Origin: a virus
DNA: 40,519 nt
Direction: 5' to 3' (one strand)
Virus record (IMG/VR): IMGVR_UViG_3300033146_001170
Span: 1 to 40,519 of that record
Each line of letters begins with the position of its first letter. Position 1 is the stretch's first letter. Position numbers and translations under genes: made by a program. This document shows positions 6,666 through 14,567 of this stretch, in pieces. The notes beneath the pieces are model-generated. The model had not been told where the DNA came from. It was given only the letters and a program-made list of their open reading frames with translations, and ran no database searches.

Positions 6666-7643
6666 ATGAATTTAAAAGAAATAGCTTTAAAAAATAATAT
6701 TTTGGAAATTAAAGTTGGTTCTCATTTATATGGAACTAATACTCCAACATCTGATATTGATCTTTCAGGTATTTTTATTGCTCCTAAAGAATTTTATTTA
6801 GGTTTAAAAACAGTTAATGAAGTCGATATGTCTATAATTTCTAAAAAAGAGAATGGACGAAACGATAAAGATGCGATCGATCGTAAATTTTACGAACTCC
6901 GCAAATTTATGAAATTAGCTACTGATAATAATCCAAATATTATCGAACATTTATTTGTTAAAAATAATAATATTGTTTTTGCTAATCGATTAGGTCAGAA
7001 ATTATTAGCAAACCGTTTTATATTTCCATATAAAGGCTGTTATAATAAATTTTGCGGATATGCTTATTCTCAAAGAAAAAAGATGATTGTAAAAAAAGAG
7101 AATATGAGTGATATTCTCAAAGCAATCCAATTTTTTGGAGGACAATCAGACCCGTCACGGAATTATGTTGTTCAATATAAAAAACAATTATTGAATGAAG
7201 TTGGCTTTAAAAATATTAAAGATACAGGTCAACATTTTTTGATTGGTGACACAAGTGTTCAAAAGAACGAAACACTTAAAAAAGCATTAATGAAATTTCA
7301 GGAGCGTAGACAAAAATTTAGTGGACGATATGATGATTATGTTTCAAAATCTGGATATGATACTAAATTCGCATCGCATCTAATTCGGTTAATGTATGAA
7401 GGAATTGAATTGTTAGAAACAGGAGAAATTCAATTCCCATTGAAAGAAGTGCAATTAATATCTGATATTAAAAACGGTAAATACGATATTCTTGAAGTTT
7501 TAGATATAGCGGATGAATTAAATTCTGTTATTGATAAAGCATTGAAAAAATCAGATCTACCTAATGGACCACAATTGGATAAAATCGAAAATCTACTAAT
7601 TGAAATGGTAGAAGAAAGTTGGGAATTTGAAAATGAAAGTTAA
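6666..7643 (+). CDS. RlaP-like nucleotidyltransferase (DNA polymerase beta superfamily)
   Basis: The product has 325 residues. The signature GSHLYGT (18-24) followed by D30-I-D32 is the Gly-Ser and paired-aspartate metal site of polymerase-beta-type nucleotidyltransferases. The pattern with SDIDLSGIF and a downstream helical domain (NIIEHLFV, CYNKFCGYAYSQ) fits the RlaP group, proposed to act in RNA repair, and similar 'predicted nucleotidyltransferase' genes of phages. It is cytoplasmic. The substrate is not known. In phages such enzymes could restore cleaved tRNA ends, but no RNA ligase lies nearby in this window. The next gene overlaps its last 11 bases. Confidence 0.8.
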   Translation: MNLKEIALKNNILEIKVGSHLYGTNTPTSDIDLSGIFIAPKEFYLGLKTVNEVDMSIISKKENGRNDKDAIDRKFYELRKFMKLATDNNPNIIEHLFVKNNNIVFANRLGQKLLANRFIFPYKGCYNKFCGYAYSQRKKMIVKKENMSDILKAIQFFGGQSDPSRNYVVQYKKQLLNEVGFKNIKDTGQHFLIGDTSVQKNETLKKALMKFQERRQKFSGRYDDYVSKSGYDTKFASHLIRLMYEGIELLETGEIQFPLKEVQLISDIKNGKYDILEVLDIADELNSVIDKALKKSDLPNGPQLDKIENLLIEMVEESWEFENES

Positions 7644-7854
7644 TCCAAGATATAAATGTAGAGCTTGCGGTAAGGTGATCACTCTTGAAAACCATACCGC
7701 AATGAGTATTGATGAAGTAGAATGTTTTTCTCAATCCATAACGCATATTTGCGATGTTAAAATTATTGGGGATGAACGTTTAGACCAAGATGTTCAAGAA
7801 AAAGAATATGTTGGTATTTGTAATCTTGTTGGATATGTTGAAGTTAAAGGATAA
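7633..7854 (+). CDS. Small zinc-ribbon-like protein
   Basis: The product has 73 residues from the ATG at 7633, which is better spaced from GGGA (7621-7624) than a TTG two codons earlier. CRACG near the N-terminus and a later HIC provide candidate zinc ligands for a small zinc-finger fold. The C-terminal GICNLVGYVEVKG is a beta pattern. The gene overlaps the nucleotidyltransferase gene by 11 bases, suggesting coupled translation. The family appears to be a minor phage protein of unknown function. Confidence 0.65.
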   Translation: MKVNPRYKCRACGKVITLENHTAMSIDEVECFSQSITHICDVKIIGDERLDQDVQEKEYVGICNLVGYVEVKG

Positions 7855-7857
7855 AAC

Positions 7858-8136
7858 ATGTTTGAAAATTTAAAAGAAAATATCCAAGTCTGGCATGTCG
7901 CTGTGGGGATAATGAGTTTTATTATTCTTATTATATTAACGGTGGTTATTTTTATGTTTTCTATCCCACAATATGTGACATATGTTGAAACTCAAAAAAT
8001 GAGAAGAGAAGTTCTTTGGATAGAAACACATGCAAAATTGGCTAATGCATATGGTCCAATTTTTGAACAATATCCTGAATATGGTAAATTCTTAATGTAT
8101 CAACAAAATAATGATTTAGAAAGTATAGGGAAATGA
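7858..8136 (+). CDS. Small single-span membrane protein
   Basis: The product has 92 residues. Residues 13-38 (VAVGIMSFIILIILTVVIFMFSI) form one membrane span, with a short N-terminus and a soluble C-terminal tail of about 50 residues (QKMRREVLWIETHAKLANAYG). AAAGGATAA precedes the start. The 3' end overlaps the next gene by 4 bases. No family is recognised. The topology resembles the small proteins at 3030 and 3787. Confidence 0.75.
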   Translation: MFENLKENIQVWHVAVGIMSFIILIILTVVIFMFSIPQYVTYVETQKMRREVLWIETHAKLANAYGPIFEQYPEYGKFLMYQQNNDLESIGK

Positions 8137-8441
8137 TTCAAGACGGATTTTATTCGAACGATCCAGAACAATTCCAAGATCATATTTTCTGGAAAGATAA
8201 TTCATGTTATAAATGTGGCTTATTTAAAGGGCATATTTATATTCCAGATTATTTACGTCCCGAAAAACAAATGAATTCGGTTTTATACACCTGTGAACGT
8301 TGTGGAGTTTCGTGGTCTGTTACTCTTACAGACGATAAACTTGTTGAGATAGATCGATTCTGTAAAATAGCTCACCAACGAGATATCTGTTATAATGAAT
8401 TTGTTCAATTAGAAAAAGAATTAAAAGAAATTTCTTTATAA
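8133..8441 (+). CDS. Small protein with two CxxC pairs (putative zinc-binding)
   Basis: The product has 102 residues. CYKCG and, about 35 residues later, CERCG form a classic four-cysteine zinc ribbon. A strand with SWSVTLTDD follows, then a helical acidic C-terminus. The start ATG overlaps the stop of the previous gene in an ATGA arrangement. Such small zinc ribbons often bind nucleic acid or protein partners, but no specific role can be assigned. Confidence 0.75.
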   Translation: MIQDGFYSNDPEQFQDHIFWKDNSCYKCGLFKGHIYIPDYLRPEKQMNSVLYTCERCGVSWSVTLTDDKLVEIDRFCKIAHQRDICYNEFVQLEKELKEISL

Positions 8442-8456
8442 AAATACATAATTTTG

Positions 8457-8485
8457 TTGACATCGAAAGTCTTTTCTGTTATACT
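8457..8485 (+). promoter_or_regulatory. Near-consensus sigma70 promoter
   Basis: A perfect TTGACA at 8457-8462, a 17-base spacer and TATACT at 8480-8485, followed by GTTTTT. It is the best match to the bacterial consensus in the window and drives the gene at 8513, so strong early expression is likely. Confidence 0.8.
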
Positions 8486-8512
8486 GTTTTTACACTAACA
8501 AAGGAGATTACG

Positions 8513-9745
8513 ATGTCAACATTTTTTGTTCCAGCTCAAAAAATTGAATTTTTAAAAAACAAATTTGCGAAAGTAGAGCGTAAAGCAAAAAAGCTCAAAC
8601 TCCCAATTCCAGTTTTTAGTGTAAACGAAGATAATTTTGAGATTCGAACGGTTATTCAAGAAGATTATAATAACCGAGTTGAAGCAAAGATCAAATATGT
8701 TGAAGTTTCGGTTGAAGGACAACTTCCAGTTATTCAAGGTTGGAATTTTGTTGCGTCGTTAGAACACACTCGTTTTTCTGATGGGGAAGTGACTTTTAAT
8801 ACAATCAGAATGAATCCTGATTATCCTGAGAATGTAGATTATAGAACACTTCCTCCAACTTGCGAGCATTGTGGACATAATCGATTTCGTAAAACAACTT
8901 ATATTTTGTTTAATAACGAAACAGGAAAAACCATGCAAGTTGGTTCTACTTGTATTAAAGATTTTTTAGCCAATTCAAATCCTGATTTTATTATTCAATC
9001 AGCGAATTATGTTGATCTTCTTACAAAATTTGTTGAAGAATATGAGCATTTTAGGTTTGGGGGTTTTTATAATGAGTTCCCAATTGAAGATGCTCTTCGT
9101 TATACATCAACTGAAATTCGTTTACACGGTTGGGTATCGCGTGGTGAAGTTTGGGATACTGGTGGGTCGAGCACTTCGGATTGGGTGCAAGGTGTTCTTT
9201 GTAAAAATCCTGAAATTTTTACCGAAACAGAGAAAGAGATTTTTGAATCAGTAAATGATTTTGATAAAGAAATCGCTCGTTCGGCGATCGAATGGATGAA
9301 ATCTTTCGATCTTAAGGACCCTAAATTAAATGATTATCTTTATAATTGTGCATTGGTAGTACAAAAAGAATGGATTGGTCCTAACGATCTAGGAATCGCT
9401 TGTTCGATTATTCCTGCTTATAAATATAAATTGGCTAAAGAATTGGAATCTAAAAAAGAGAAGAAGGTTTCTAATTTTGTGGGTAAAGAAAAAGAACGTT
9501 TAAGAGATCTGGAATTGACATTTTTACGTTGTTGGACATTTGATTCATCGTGGGGTGTTGTTAATATTATTCGTTTGCAAGATGATAACGGTAATATTTT
9601 TGTTTGGAAAACTGGTTATTTTGAAGAGATCGATCCTGGTACTAAATTGATTATGACTGGGACTGTTAAGAAACATGAAATTTACAAAGACATCAAACAA
9701 ACTGTTTTGACTCGTTGTAAATGGGATTTTGCAGAGGAGGAATAA
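8513..9745 (+). CDS. Conserved mobile-element/phage protein with zinc-ribbon motif
   Basis: The product has 410 residues and follows ACAAAGGAG with good spacing. The core has PPTCEHCGHNRFRKTTY, then GKTMQVGSTCIKDFL: two cysteine pairs (CxxC and a later single Cys) around a beta hairpin. I recall this arrangement in large proteins of unknown function on plasmids and phages. A lysine-rich N-terminus (AKVERKAKKLKL) and a C-terminal segment (IRLQDDNGNIFVWKT, then TGTVKKHEIYKDIKQTVLTRC) that reads like an OB-fold suggest nucleic-acid binding. Its strong promoter implies an early role, perhaps in host takeover. No enzymatic motif was found. Confidence 0.75.
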   Translation: MSTFFVPAQKIEFLKNKFAKVERKAKKLKLPIPVFSVNEDNFEIRTVIQEDYNNRVEAKIKYVEVSVEGQLPVIQGWNFVASLEHTRFSDGEVTFNTIRMNPDYPENVDYRTLPPTCEHCGHNRFRKTTYILFNNETGKTMQVGSTCIKDFLANSNPDFIIQSANYVDLLTKFVEEYEHFRFGGFYNEFPIEDALRYTSTEIRLHGWVSRGEVWDTGGSSTSDWVQGVLCKNPEIFTETEKEIFESVNDFDKEIARSAIEWMKSFDLKDPKLNDYLYNCALVVQKEWIGPNDLGIACSIIPAYKYKLAKELESKKEKKVSNFVGKEKERLRDLELTFLRCWTFDSSWGVVNIIRLQDDNGNIFVWKTGYFEEIDPGTKLIMTGTVKKHEIYKDIKQTVLTRCKWDFAEEE

Positions 9746-10182
9746 TGCCACATTCAATGATTTCGCATCTAATGCTAATTTTACAACATCCATTTCTTTA
9801 TTTTAATTATCGAATTAGATATAAACATAAAGTGAAAGATTTTCCAAAATTGCTTCATGTTGTTTTATCTTGTCAAACATATGATCAATGTAAATCTGCG
9901 TTCTTTTATCTTCAATTATATATTGATCAATATGATCTTAATAAAAAAGAGGGTAATAAAGAATTCAATATCATGTCAAAAATTATCATGGAACGGATCG
10001 CTATGTATTTACAAGATACAATGGATCACGATCTTAAAGGATATCATTATTCACAAATCCGTGGTTATGAAATTACAAAAGTTTGGCCTGATCTAACTGA
10101 TTATGTTGGTGTGCTTTTGGATATTAAATTCCCAAAAATTTGGAAAAGAAATTGTATTTTAAATACTGGTTCTCCAGATTAA
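9745..10182 (+). CDS. Hypothetical protein
   Basis: The product has 145 residues from the ATG at 9745, which shares its A with the previous stop (TAATG) and follows GAGGAGG. The earlier in-frame start at 9721 lies inside the previous gene and lacks a ribosome-binding site. The protein is helical, with a hydrophobic, aromatic N-terminus (SHLMLILQHPFLYFNYRIRY) that is too polar to be a clear membrane span. No family, signal peptide or catalytic motif is recognised. Confidence 0.7.
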   Translation: MPHSMISHLMLILQHPFLYFNYRIRYKHKVKDFPKLLHVVLSCQTYDQCKSAFFYLQLYIDQYDLNKKEGNKEFNIMSKIIMERIAMYLQDTMDHDLKGYHYSQIRGYEITKVWPDLTDYVGVLLDIKFPKIWKRNCILNTGSPD

Positions 10183-10217
10183 TAAATAATATATAATCAT
10201 ATTATTGGAGAATACAA

Positions 10218-10673
10218 ATGCAATCATTCAAAACCTTTTTAAATGAATCATTAGATAAGCCAGCTAATTGGAAAAGAGTTCGTGAATTAAAAACTCGAAT
10301 CACATGGGGTTGGAAGATCGGTAAACAAAATTATGAAATGATTGCAAATACAACTAAATTGTCTCCTGATAGTTGGGATATAACATTCACATTAGAAGAT
10401 CCAGAAGATATTAATGCGTTCACATATAAAGCAACTGGAACTGGTAATGAATTGGGTGTTTTTGCTACTGTAATTGATATTATTTTAAAAGATTTAATTC
10501 CAAATGAAGATCCAAAATCAATAACATTTACAGCCGAAAAAGAAGAAGATGATCGAAAGACTGGTCGTTCAAAATTATATAAACGTTTAGTTAAACGTTT
10601 TGTTCCTAAAAATTATAAAACAGATATTAAAGAAGCGGGGCACGAAGTAGAATTTACAATCACCAAGAAATAG
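10218..10673 (+). CDS. Conserved phage protein with capsid-targeting-like N-terminus
   Basis: The product has 151 residues. It begins MQSFKTFLNES, almost the same first eight residues as the protein at 5708 (MDSFKTFLTE), matching a prohead-protease cleavage pattern L-N-E|S. The body has a beta-rich region (WDITFTLEDPEDINAFTYKATGTGNELGVFATVIDII), and a C-terminal basic region (KLYKRLVKRFVP) that I recall from many phage proteins of unknown function. A near-late-promoter sequence AATAAATA (10181-10188) and TTGGAGAA lie upstream. It may be a head-packaged protein; this is inference from the leader. Confidence 0.75.
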   Translation: MQSFKTFLNESLDKPANWKRVRELKTRITWGWKIGKQNYEMIANTTKLSPDSWDITFTLEDPEDINAFTYKATGTGNELGVFATVIDIILKDLIPNEDPKSITFTAEKEEDDRKTGRSKLYKRLVKRFVPKNYKTDIKEAGHEVEFTITKK

Positions 10674-10681
10674 GAGAAATA

Positions 10682-11008
10682 ATGATCACTCGACGAATGA
10701 CCGAACAAATTAAAAATGACATTAATGACGAGCGCCAAAGGCAAAACGAAACTTGGGGATATAATGATCATCATATTTTTAAATGGTTAGCAATTATAAC
10801 AGAAGAATTGGGCGAAGCGTCAGCCGAAGCCTTAGAAATTGATTTCTTAGAAAGGAAAAATAAAGATGCGACTACTCCTGATTCTTATGTTTCTTTATTG
10901 GTATTTGAACACCAAGAAAAATTAAGAAAAGAATTAATTCAAGTTGCAGCTAGCACAGTCGCTGCATTAGAACATTTAGATAGAAAACTTGACAAATATC
11001 AAAAGTAA
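10682..11008 (+). CDS. MazG-like NTP pyrophosphohydrolase domain protein
   Basis: The product has 108 residues. WLAIITEELGEASAEAL supplies the EExxE acidic metal-binding motif of the MazG/dUTPase-like all-alpha superfamily, and the second helix ELIQVAASTVAALEHLD matches the partner helix. In strict MazG this helix carries ExxD; here the second position is Gln, a variation common in phage relatives. The family hydrolyses nucleoside triphosphates to monophosphates, which fits the nearby nucleotide-metabolism genes. The gene precedes the promoter of the clamp gene. Substrate preference cannot be read from sequence. Confidence 0.75.
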   Translation: MITRRMTEQIKNDINDERQRQNETWGYNDHHIFKWLAIITEELGEASAEALEIDFLERKNKDATTPDSYVSLLVFEHQEKLRKELIQVAASTVAALEHLDRKLDKYQK

Positions 11009-11016
11009 TGTATAAT
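10989..11016 (+). promoter_or_regulatory. sigma70 promoter of the replication block
   Basis: TTGACA at 10989-10994, a 16-base spacer and a perfect TATAAT at 11011-11016. The -35 box lies within the end of the MazG-like gene. It drives the sliding clamp gene at 11051 and probably the whole clamp/clamp-loader operon. Confidence 0.8.
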
Positions 11017-11050
11017 AAATTAAATAACAAAACAACAAAGGAGAAAACGA

Positions 11051-11728
11051 ATGAATTTTTCAGAAACAGAACTATCGATTCTTAGCAATTTCGCTAAAAT
11101 CAATCCTTCACAAATTATTAAACCAACTGGTTTTGGAGCGAAAGAACCTTCAGCGAGTATTGTAGGTGTTTACGATTTCGAAGAAGAATATGATTTTGAG
11201 CCATTTGGTATTTATGAAGTCCCAATGTTCCTCCAAGCACTTGAAGCTTTTGATAAACCTAAAATTGAAGTTAAAGCCGATCGTGTTATTATTAAAGAAG
11301 GATCTTCTAAGATTCAATTCTTTACAACTCCACTCGATCTAATCAAAAATTCAGAAGTTCCAAATATCGCTCCAAAATTCGATAAATTAGATTGTGAATT
11401 GGATTTTGATTTGCCTGCTGATAAACTAGCAACAATTTTCAAAACAGCAGCTGTTTTTAAAGCTAAATATTTGTTTCTAGAATCAGATAAAAAAGGTGTT
11501 CGTCTAACAGTTTCATCTGATACACCTGGATCTAGTGCAAACTCTTTTGAAATTATGATTCGTGATAATGTTCGTAATAATGAACTCGATGGAACTGTTT
11601 TGAAAATTCCATTTTCTGAACTTCGTATTATTCCTGGTGATTATACAATTAAAGCGTCTGCTAAAAAGATTTCGAAATGGACTTGTTTTAATGATGTGAT
11701 TTATTATGTTGGATGTATGATCGACTAG
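11051..11728 (+). CDS. 45: DNA polymerase sliding clamp (gp45-like)
   Basis: The product has 225 residues, against 228 in T4 gp45. The protein is the trimeric ring that tethers the DNA polymerase and, in T4, also activates late transcription. The opening MNFSETELSILSNFAKINPSQII is typical of T4-type clamps, and the acidic two-domain beta/alpha pattern continues to the end (CFNDVIYYVGCMID). A CAAAGGAG site and a near-consensus promoter precede it. gp44 and gp62 clamp-loader genes follow directly, as in T4. The T4-type late promoters seen downstream fit a clamp-dependent late transcription system. Confidence 0.93.
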   Translation: MNFSETELSILSNFAKINPSQIIKPTGFGAKEPSASIVGVYDFEEEYDFEPFGIYEVPMFLQALEAFDKPKIEVKADRVIIKEGSSKIQFFTTPLDLIKNSEVPNIAPKFDKLDCELDFDLPADKLATIFKTAAVFKAKYLFLESDKKGVRLTVSSDTPGSSANSFEIMIRDNVRNNELDGTVLKIPFSELRIIPGDYTIKASAKKISKWTCFNDVIYYVGCMID

Positions 11729-11738
11729 GAGATATTAG

Positions 11739-12707
11739 ATGTCAAATAAAGATTCCCTCTGGGTAGAAAAATATCGTCCAAAAACAATTACAGATGTGGT
11801 CTCTCCAGCTTCAACTCAGAAGTTGCTGGAGACCATTGTTGAAACTAAAGAACTCACTAATATTATGTTTTATGGATCAGCAGGTCTAGGTAAAACAGCA
11901 ACTGCTCGATCTATTGTTAATGATCTTGGTGCAGAAGAGTGTTATATTAATGGTTCTTTAGAAACATCTGTTGATGTTATTCGTAATCGTGTTATTCAAT
12001 TCGCTATGACACATTCGGTTGCTGGTATGTTAATGGACGAAAAACCAGCTCCTAAAATTGTTATTATTGACGAATGTGAACGACTTTCACCTCAAGCTCA
12101 AGATTCACTAAAAGTTGTTTTAGAAGAAGCATCTTCAAATTGCCGTTTTATTTTTTGTACAAATAATCTACAAAAGATAATTGATCCACTTCAATCAAGA
12201 TGTAAATTGATATCTTTTAATTATGGAACAGATCAATCAAAAGATATCATGCTCAAATATTTTAAACGTATTTGTTATATTCTTGAACAAGAAGGGCATA
12301 AATTAGATAAAAAAGCAAAAGGGATTGTTGCTGAATTTGTTCAACAATTCTTCCCAGATTTCCGTAAAATGATTAATGAACTCCAAGGGTATCTAATGGA
12401 GAAAGATACAATTGGATTGGATTTATTGCGTGCGGGGGATTCTTCACAAACACATGATATGATCAATCTTATTAAATCAAAACAATTTAATAAAGTAGCG
12501 GCGTTATGTGCTGAGATTGATTCTAATTCATTTTATTCATCATTTTATGCAGAGATTAAGAAATTTATAAAACCTGAGGCAATTCCAGATGTAGTCTTTA
12601 TATTGAGAGATGGGATGCATACACACGCATTAGCAGTAGATCAAGAGATTAATTTGATTGCTGTTTGTGTAGAGCTCATGGCAGCACTTGATGGGAAATG
12701 GAAATAA
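11739..12707 (+). CDS. 44: Clamp loader large subunit, AAA+ ATPase (gp44-like)
   Basis: The product has 322 residues (T4 gp44 has 319). It opens with WVEKYRPKTITDVV, the usual start of RFC/gp44 clamp loaders. Walker A is GSAGLGKT (46-53). Walker B ends in D111-E-C-E (a DExx box). SRC (153-155) carries the arginine finger that senses ATP in the neighbouring subunit. With gp62 it uses ATP to open and load the clamp at primer-template junctions. The gene starts 10 bases after the clamp gene, and gp62 follows in a TAATG overlap, supporting co-translation. Confidence 0.95.
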   Translation: MSNKDSLWVEKYRPKTITDVVSPASTQKLLETIVETKELTNIMFYGSAGLGKTATARSIVNDLGAEECYINGSLETSVDVIRNRVIQFAMTHSVAGMLMDEKPAPKIVIIDECERLSPQAQDSLKVVLEEASSNCRFIFCTNNLQKIIDPLQSRCKLISFNYGTDQSKDIMLKYFKRICYILEQEGHKLDKKAKGIVAEFVQQFFPDFRKMINELQGYLMEKDTIGLDLLRAGDSSQTHDMINLIKSKQFNKVAALCAEIDSNSFYSSFYAEIKKFIKPEAIPDVVFILRDGMHTHALAVDQEINLIAVCVELMAALDGKWK

Positions 12708-13096
12708 TGTCTCAATTATTTGACTACATAAAACGACTCACAAACAAAAAACCGATTGACGAAACCCAAGACTCCTTTGAAAAAGATTATTCTCCATATA
12801 TGATCAATCGGTTTTTTGCTTGTGATCGTAAATTATTAATGCTCGCTAAAGAAATGAATCGTCCTGAATTAACAAAACAAATGCATTTTGATTTTTTAGA
12901 TACGATTGTTCCAAAATCAAATAAATTTATTCGTTATAATATGAAGAAATCAAAAGCAGATAAAGATATTCAATATATTTGTGATTATTATCAAGTGAAT
13001 ATTGAAGTCGCTAAATCATATTATAAAATCTTAAAACGCAATAAAGATCAAATGAAATTTATTAGAGATTTTTATGAGAAAAGGGGAACAAAATGA
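12707..13096 (+). CDS. 62: Clamp loader small subunit (gp62-like)
   Basis: The product has 129 residues from the ATG at 12707, which overlaps the gp44 stop as TAATG. An ATG three codons earlier is possible. It is shorter than T4 gp62 (187 residues). The position directly after gp44 is that of gp62 in T4-like phages, and the features fit: a helical protein with SPYMINRFFACD near the N-terminus, a conserved start of phage gp62 proteins. It forms the non-catalytic arm of the 4:1 gp44/gp62 loader. Sequence similarity is low in this family, so the call leans on synteny and the SPYMINRF motif. Confidence 0.85.
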   Translation: MSQLFDYIKRLTNKKPIDETQDSFEKDYSPYMINRFFACDRKLLMLAKEMNRPELTKQMHFDFLDTIVPKSNKFIRYNMKKSKADKDIQYICDYYQVNIEVAKSYYKILKRNKDQMKFIRDFYEKRGTK

Positions 13097-13287
13097 GTTT
13101 TGATGGGTCATTATTTCCATGTCCATTATGTGAAGGTAAATGTTTTCCTGTTAATGGAAACGATATTGATCCAAGAGCTCAATTAGAATGGATCAAATGT
13201 TTAAATTGTGGTGAATTATGGAGTCCAATGTATGTCAGAGCATTTTGGGCAGGTTATGCTAAAAGGGAGAAAGAAATTAATGAATAA
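13093..13287 (+). CDS. Small zinc-ribbon protein (Lar-like)
   Basis: The product has 64 residues. PCPLCEGK near residue 9 and IKCLNCGE near residue 34 form a four-cysteine zinc ribbon. The pattern and the C-terminal aromatic segment (YVRAFWAGYAKRE) resemble small Lar-type (restriction alleviation-like) zinc proteins of phages, whose function is usually unknown. It overlaps gp62 by 4 bases (ATGA) and the dUTPase gene by 8 bases, so it is translated within this operon. T4 has the regA repressor after gp62; this protein is not RegA. Confidence 0.7.
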   Translation: MSFDGSLFPCPLCEGKCFPVNGNDIDPRAQLEWIKCLNCGELWSPMYVRAFWAGYAKREKEINE

Positions 13288-13804
13288 CGAAAGATTTACT
13301 TTAAATTACAATCTTAATAAAATTTTGGGACCTGGTCAAACCGAATTAATGTTTGCAAAAATTGGGGATGTTAAATCTCCCGTACGTGGAACAAAACATT
13401 CTGCGGGGATTGATTTCTTCGTTCCGAATGACTGGAATTCTGGTGTTCAATATACTATTCGTCCGGGTGATAAAGTAGTCATTCCAATGAAAATTCATAT
13501 TGATTTGTTAGGTTCCTATTTACCCAATTTTATGATGAAATTTGAAAACAAATCAGGGGTTGCTATTAAAAAAGGTTTGGTTGTTGGGGCATGTGTTATT
13601 GATGCTGATTATCAAGGAGAACTAATGGTTCATGTTTATAACGCATCAAACGAACCTACAACTATTTCCCCAGGTGATAAAATTATCCAAGGTATTCTTC
13701 AAGAAATTTTGTATGCTGAACCAACAGAATATACTTTGGATGAACTTTATTGGGAAATTTCAGAAAGAGGCGATGGTAGATTTGGCTCTACTGGAGACAA
13801 ATAA
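13280..13804 (+). CDS. dut: Trimeric dUTPase (dUTP pyrophosphatase)
   Basis: The product has 174 residues from the ATG at 13280, behind AAAGGGAGAAAG. All five dUTPase motifs are visible in order: SAGIDFF (41-47), ENKSGVA (89-95), GACVIDADYQGEL (103-115), PGDKIIQ (131-137) and RGDGRFGSTG (163-172). The acid of VIDADY and the preceding aromatic pocket build the active site; the C-terminal glycine-rich motif 5 closes over the nucleotide. The enzyme converts dUTP to dUMP, which limits uracil in DNA and feeds thymidylate synthesis. It overlaps the genes on both sides. Confidence 0.95.
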   Translation: MNNERFTLNYNLNKILGPGQTELMFAKIGDVKSPVRGTKHSAGIDFFVPNDWNSGVQYTIRPGDKVVIPMKIHIDLLGSYLPNFMMKFENKSGVAIKKGLVVGACVIDADYQGELMVHVYNASNEPTTISPGDKIIQGILQEILYAEPTEYTLDELYWEISERGDGRFGSTGDK

Positions 13805-14535
13805 TGAAAGAAATATATGGTTATGTGGGTGAAATGGGGGCAGGGAAAACTCATTTCGCCTTACAAAAAATCAAAGAATTAAAATCAGATGGTAAAACTG
13901 TTTTAATGATTTCTTGGGCTGACCCGATCAAATCTATTTTAAACAATTATGGTTTATTGAAGTCGGGTCCAATTGATAATCATTTATTTGAAGAATTTAA
14001 AGTAACAAAACCCGAATCATTTATTGCTTATCTGAAAGATTCTATTTTAGAGATTATAGAAAAACTTGGAATTCAATTATATGATTATGATTATCAACGA
14101 TTTGGTTCTGCATTAATGAGGCATACAGATGATCTTAATAAAATTTGCATTAATATTATAAATGGAACTGATTATTTTGAAAATTATCGTAAATTAATGC
14201 AAATTGTAGGAACTGATTTAGGTAGATGTTTATATGATTCTATTTGGATTGATGAAACATTAGGAATTATCAAACAAGCGTTTTATTTAGATATCGCTCA
14301 TGCGGCTATTATTGACGACATCAGATTTCAAAATGAATTTGATTCGTTTCAAGATTTTGGAGAAAAGAATCATTATAAGTGTATAATTTATGGAATTAGA
14401 TCGGATTTAAAAACACGTTCTGATCGAACATGGATAGATACTACTGATCTTAAAAAATTTCAGGAACATGGATCTGAAAAATATATACCAAATCTACTAG
14501 ATAAAATCCCATCTAATCATATAATTCATAATTAA
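13804..14535 (+). CDS. 1: Deoxynucleoside monophosphate kinase (gp1-like)
   Basis: The product has 243 residues (T4 gp1 has 241). The N-terminal P-loop GEMGAGKT (residues 9-16) fits the T4 dNMP kinase, and LMQIVGTDLGRCLYDSIWID with a following IIDDIRFQNE (Walker-B-like Asp-Asp and Arg) matches the family core. The enzyme phosphorylates dTMP, dGMP or modified dCMP to diphosphates during phage DNA synthesis. The ATG shares its A with the dUTPase stop. Grouping with dUTPase and polymerase makes a nucleotide-supply/replication operon. Confidence 0.88.
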   Translation: MKEIYGYVGEMGAGKTHFALQKIKELKSDGKTVLMISWADPIKSILNNYGLLKSGPIDNHLFEEFKVTKPESFIAYLKDSILEIIEKLGIQLYDYDYQRFGSALMRHTDDLNKICINIINGTDYFENYRKLMQIVGTDLGRCLYDSIWIDETLGIIKQAFYLDIAHAAIIDDIRFQNEFDSFQDFGEKNHYKCIIYGIRSDLKTRSDRTWIDTTDLKKFQEHGSEKYIPNLLDKIPSNHIIHN

Positions 14536-14539
14536 AAAA

Positions 14540-14567
14540 TTGACAAATTAAAAAAGTCGTGTATAAT
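14540..14567 (+). promoter_or_regulatory. sigma70 promoter of the DNA polymerase gene
   Basis: TTGACA at 14540-14545, a 16-base spacer and a perfect TATAAT at 14562-14567. Its -10 box overlaps the 5' arm and loop of the hairpin at 14552-14587, so initiation and hairpin formation are physically linked. Confidence 0.75.

Noticed and set aside
9419-9426. TATAAATA inside the gene at 8513
   Set aside because: It falls in a Tyr/Lys codon run, and several other coding occurrences exist as expected in AT-rich DNA; only intergenic ones before genes were kept.
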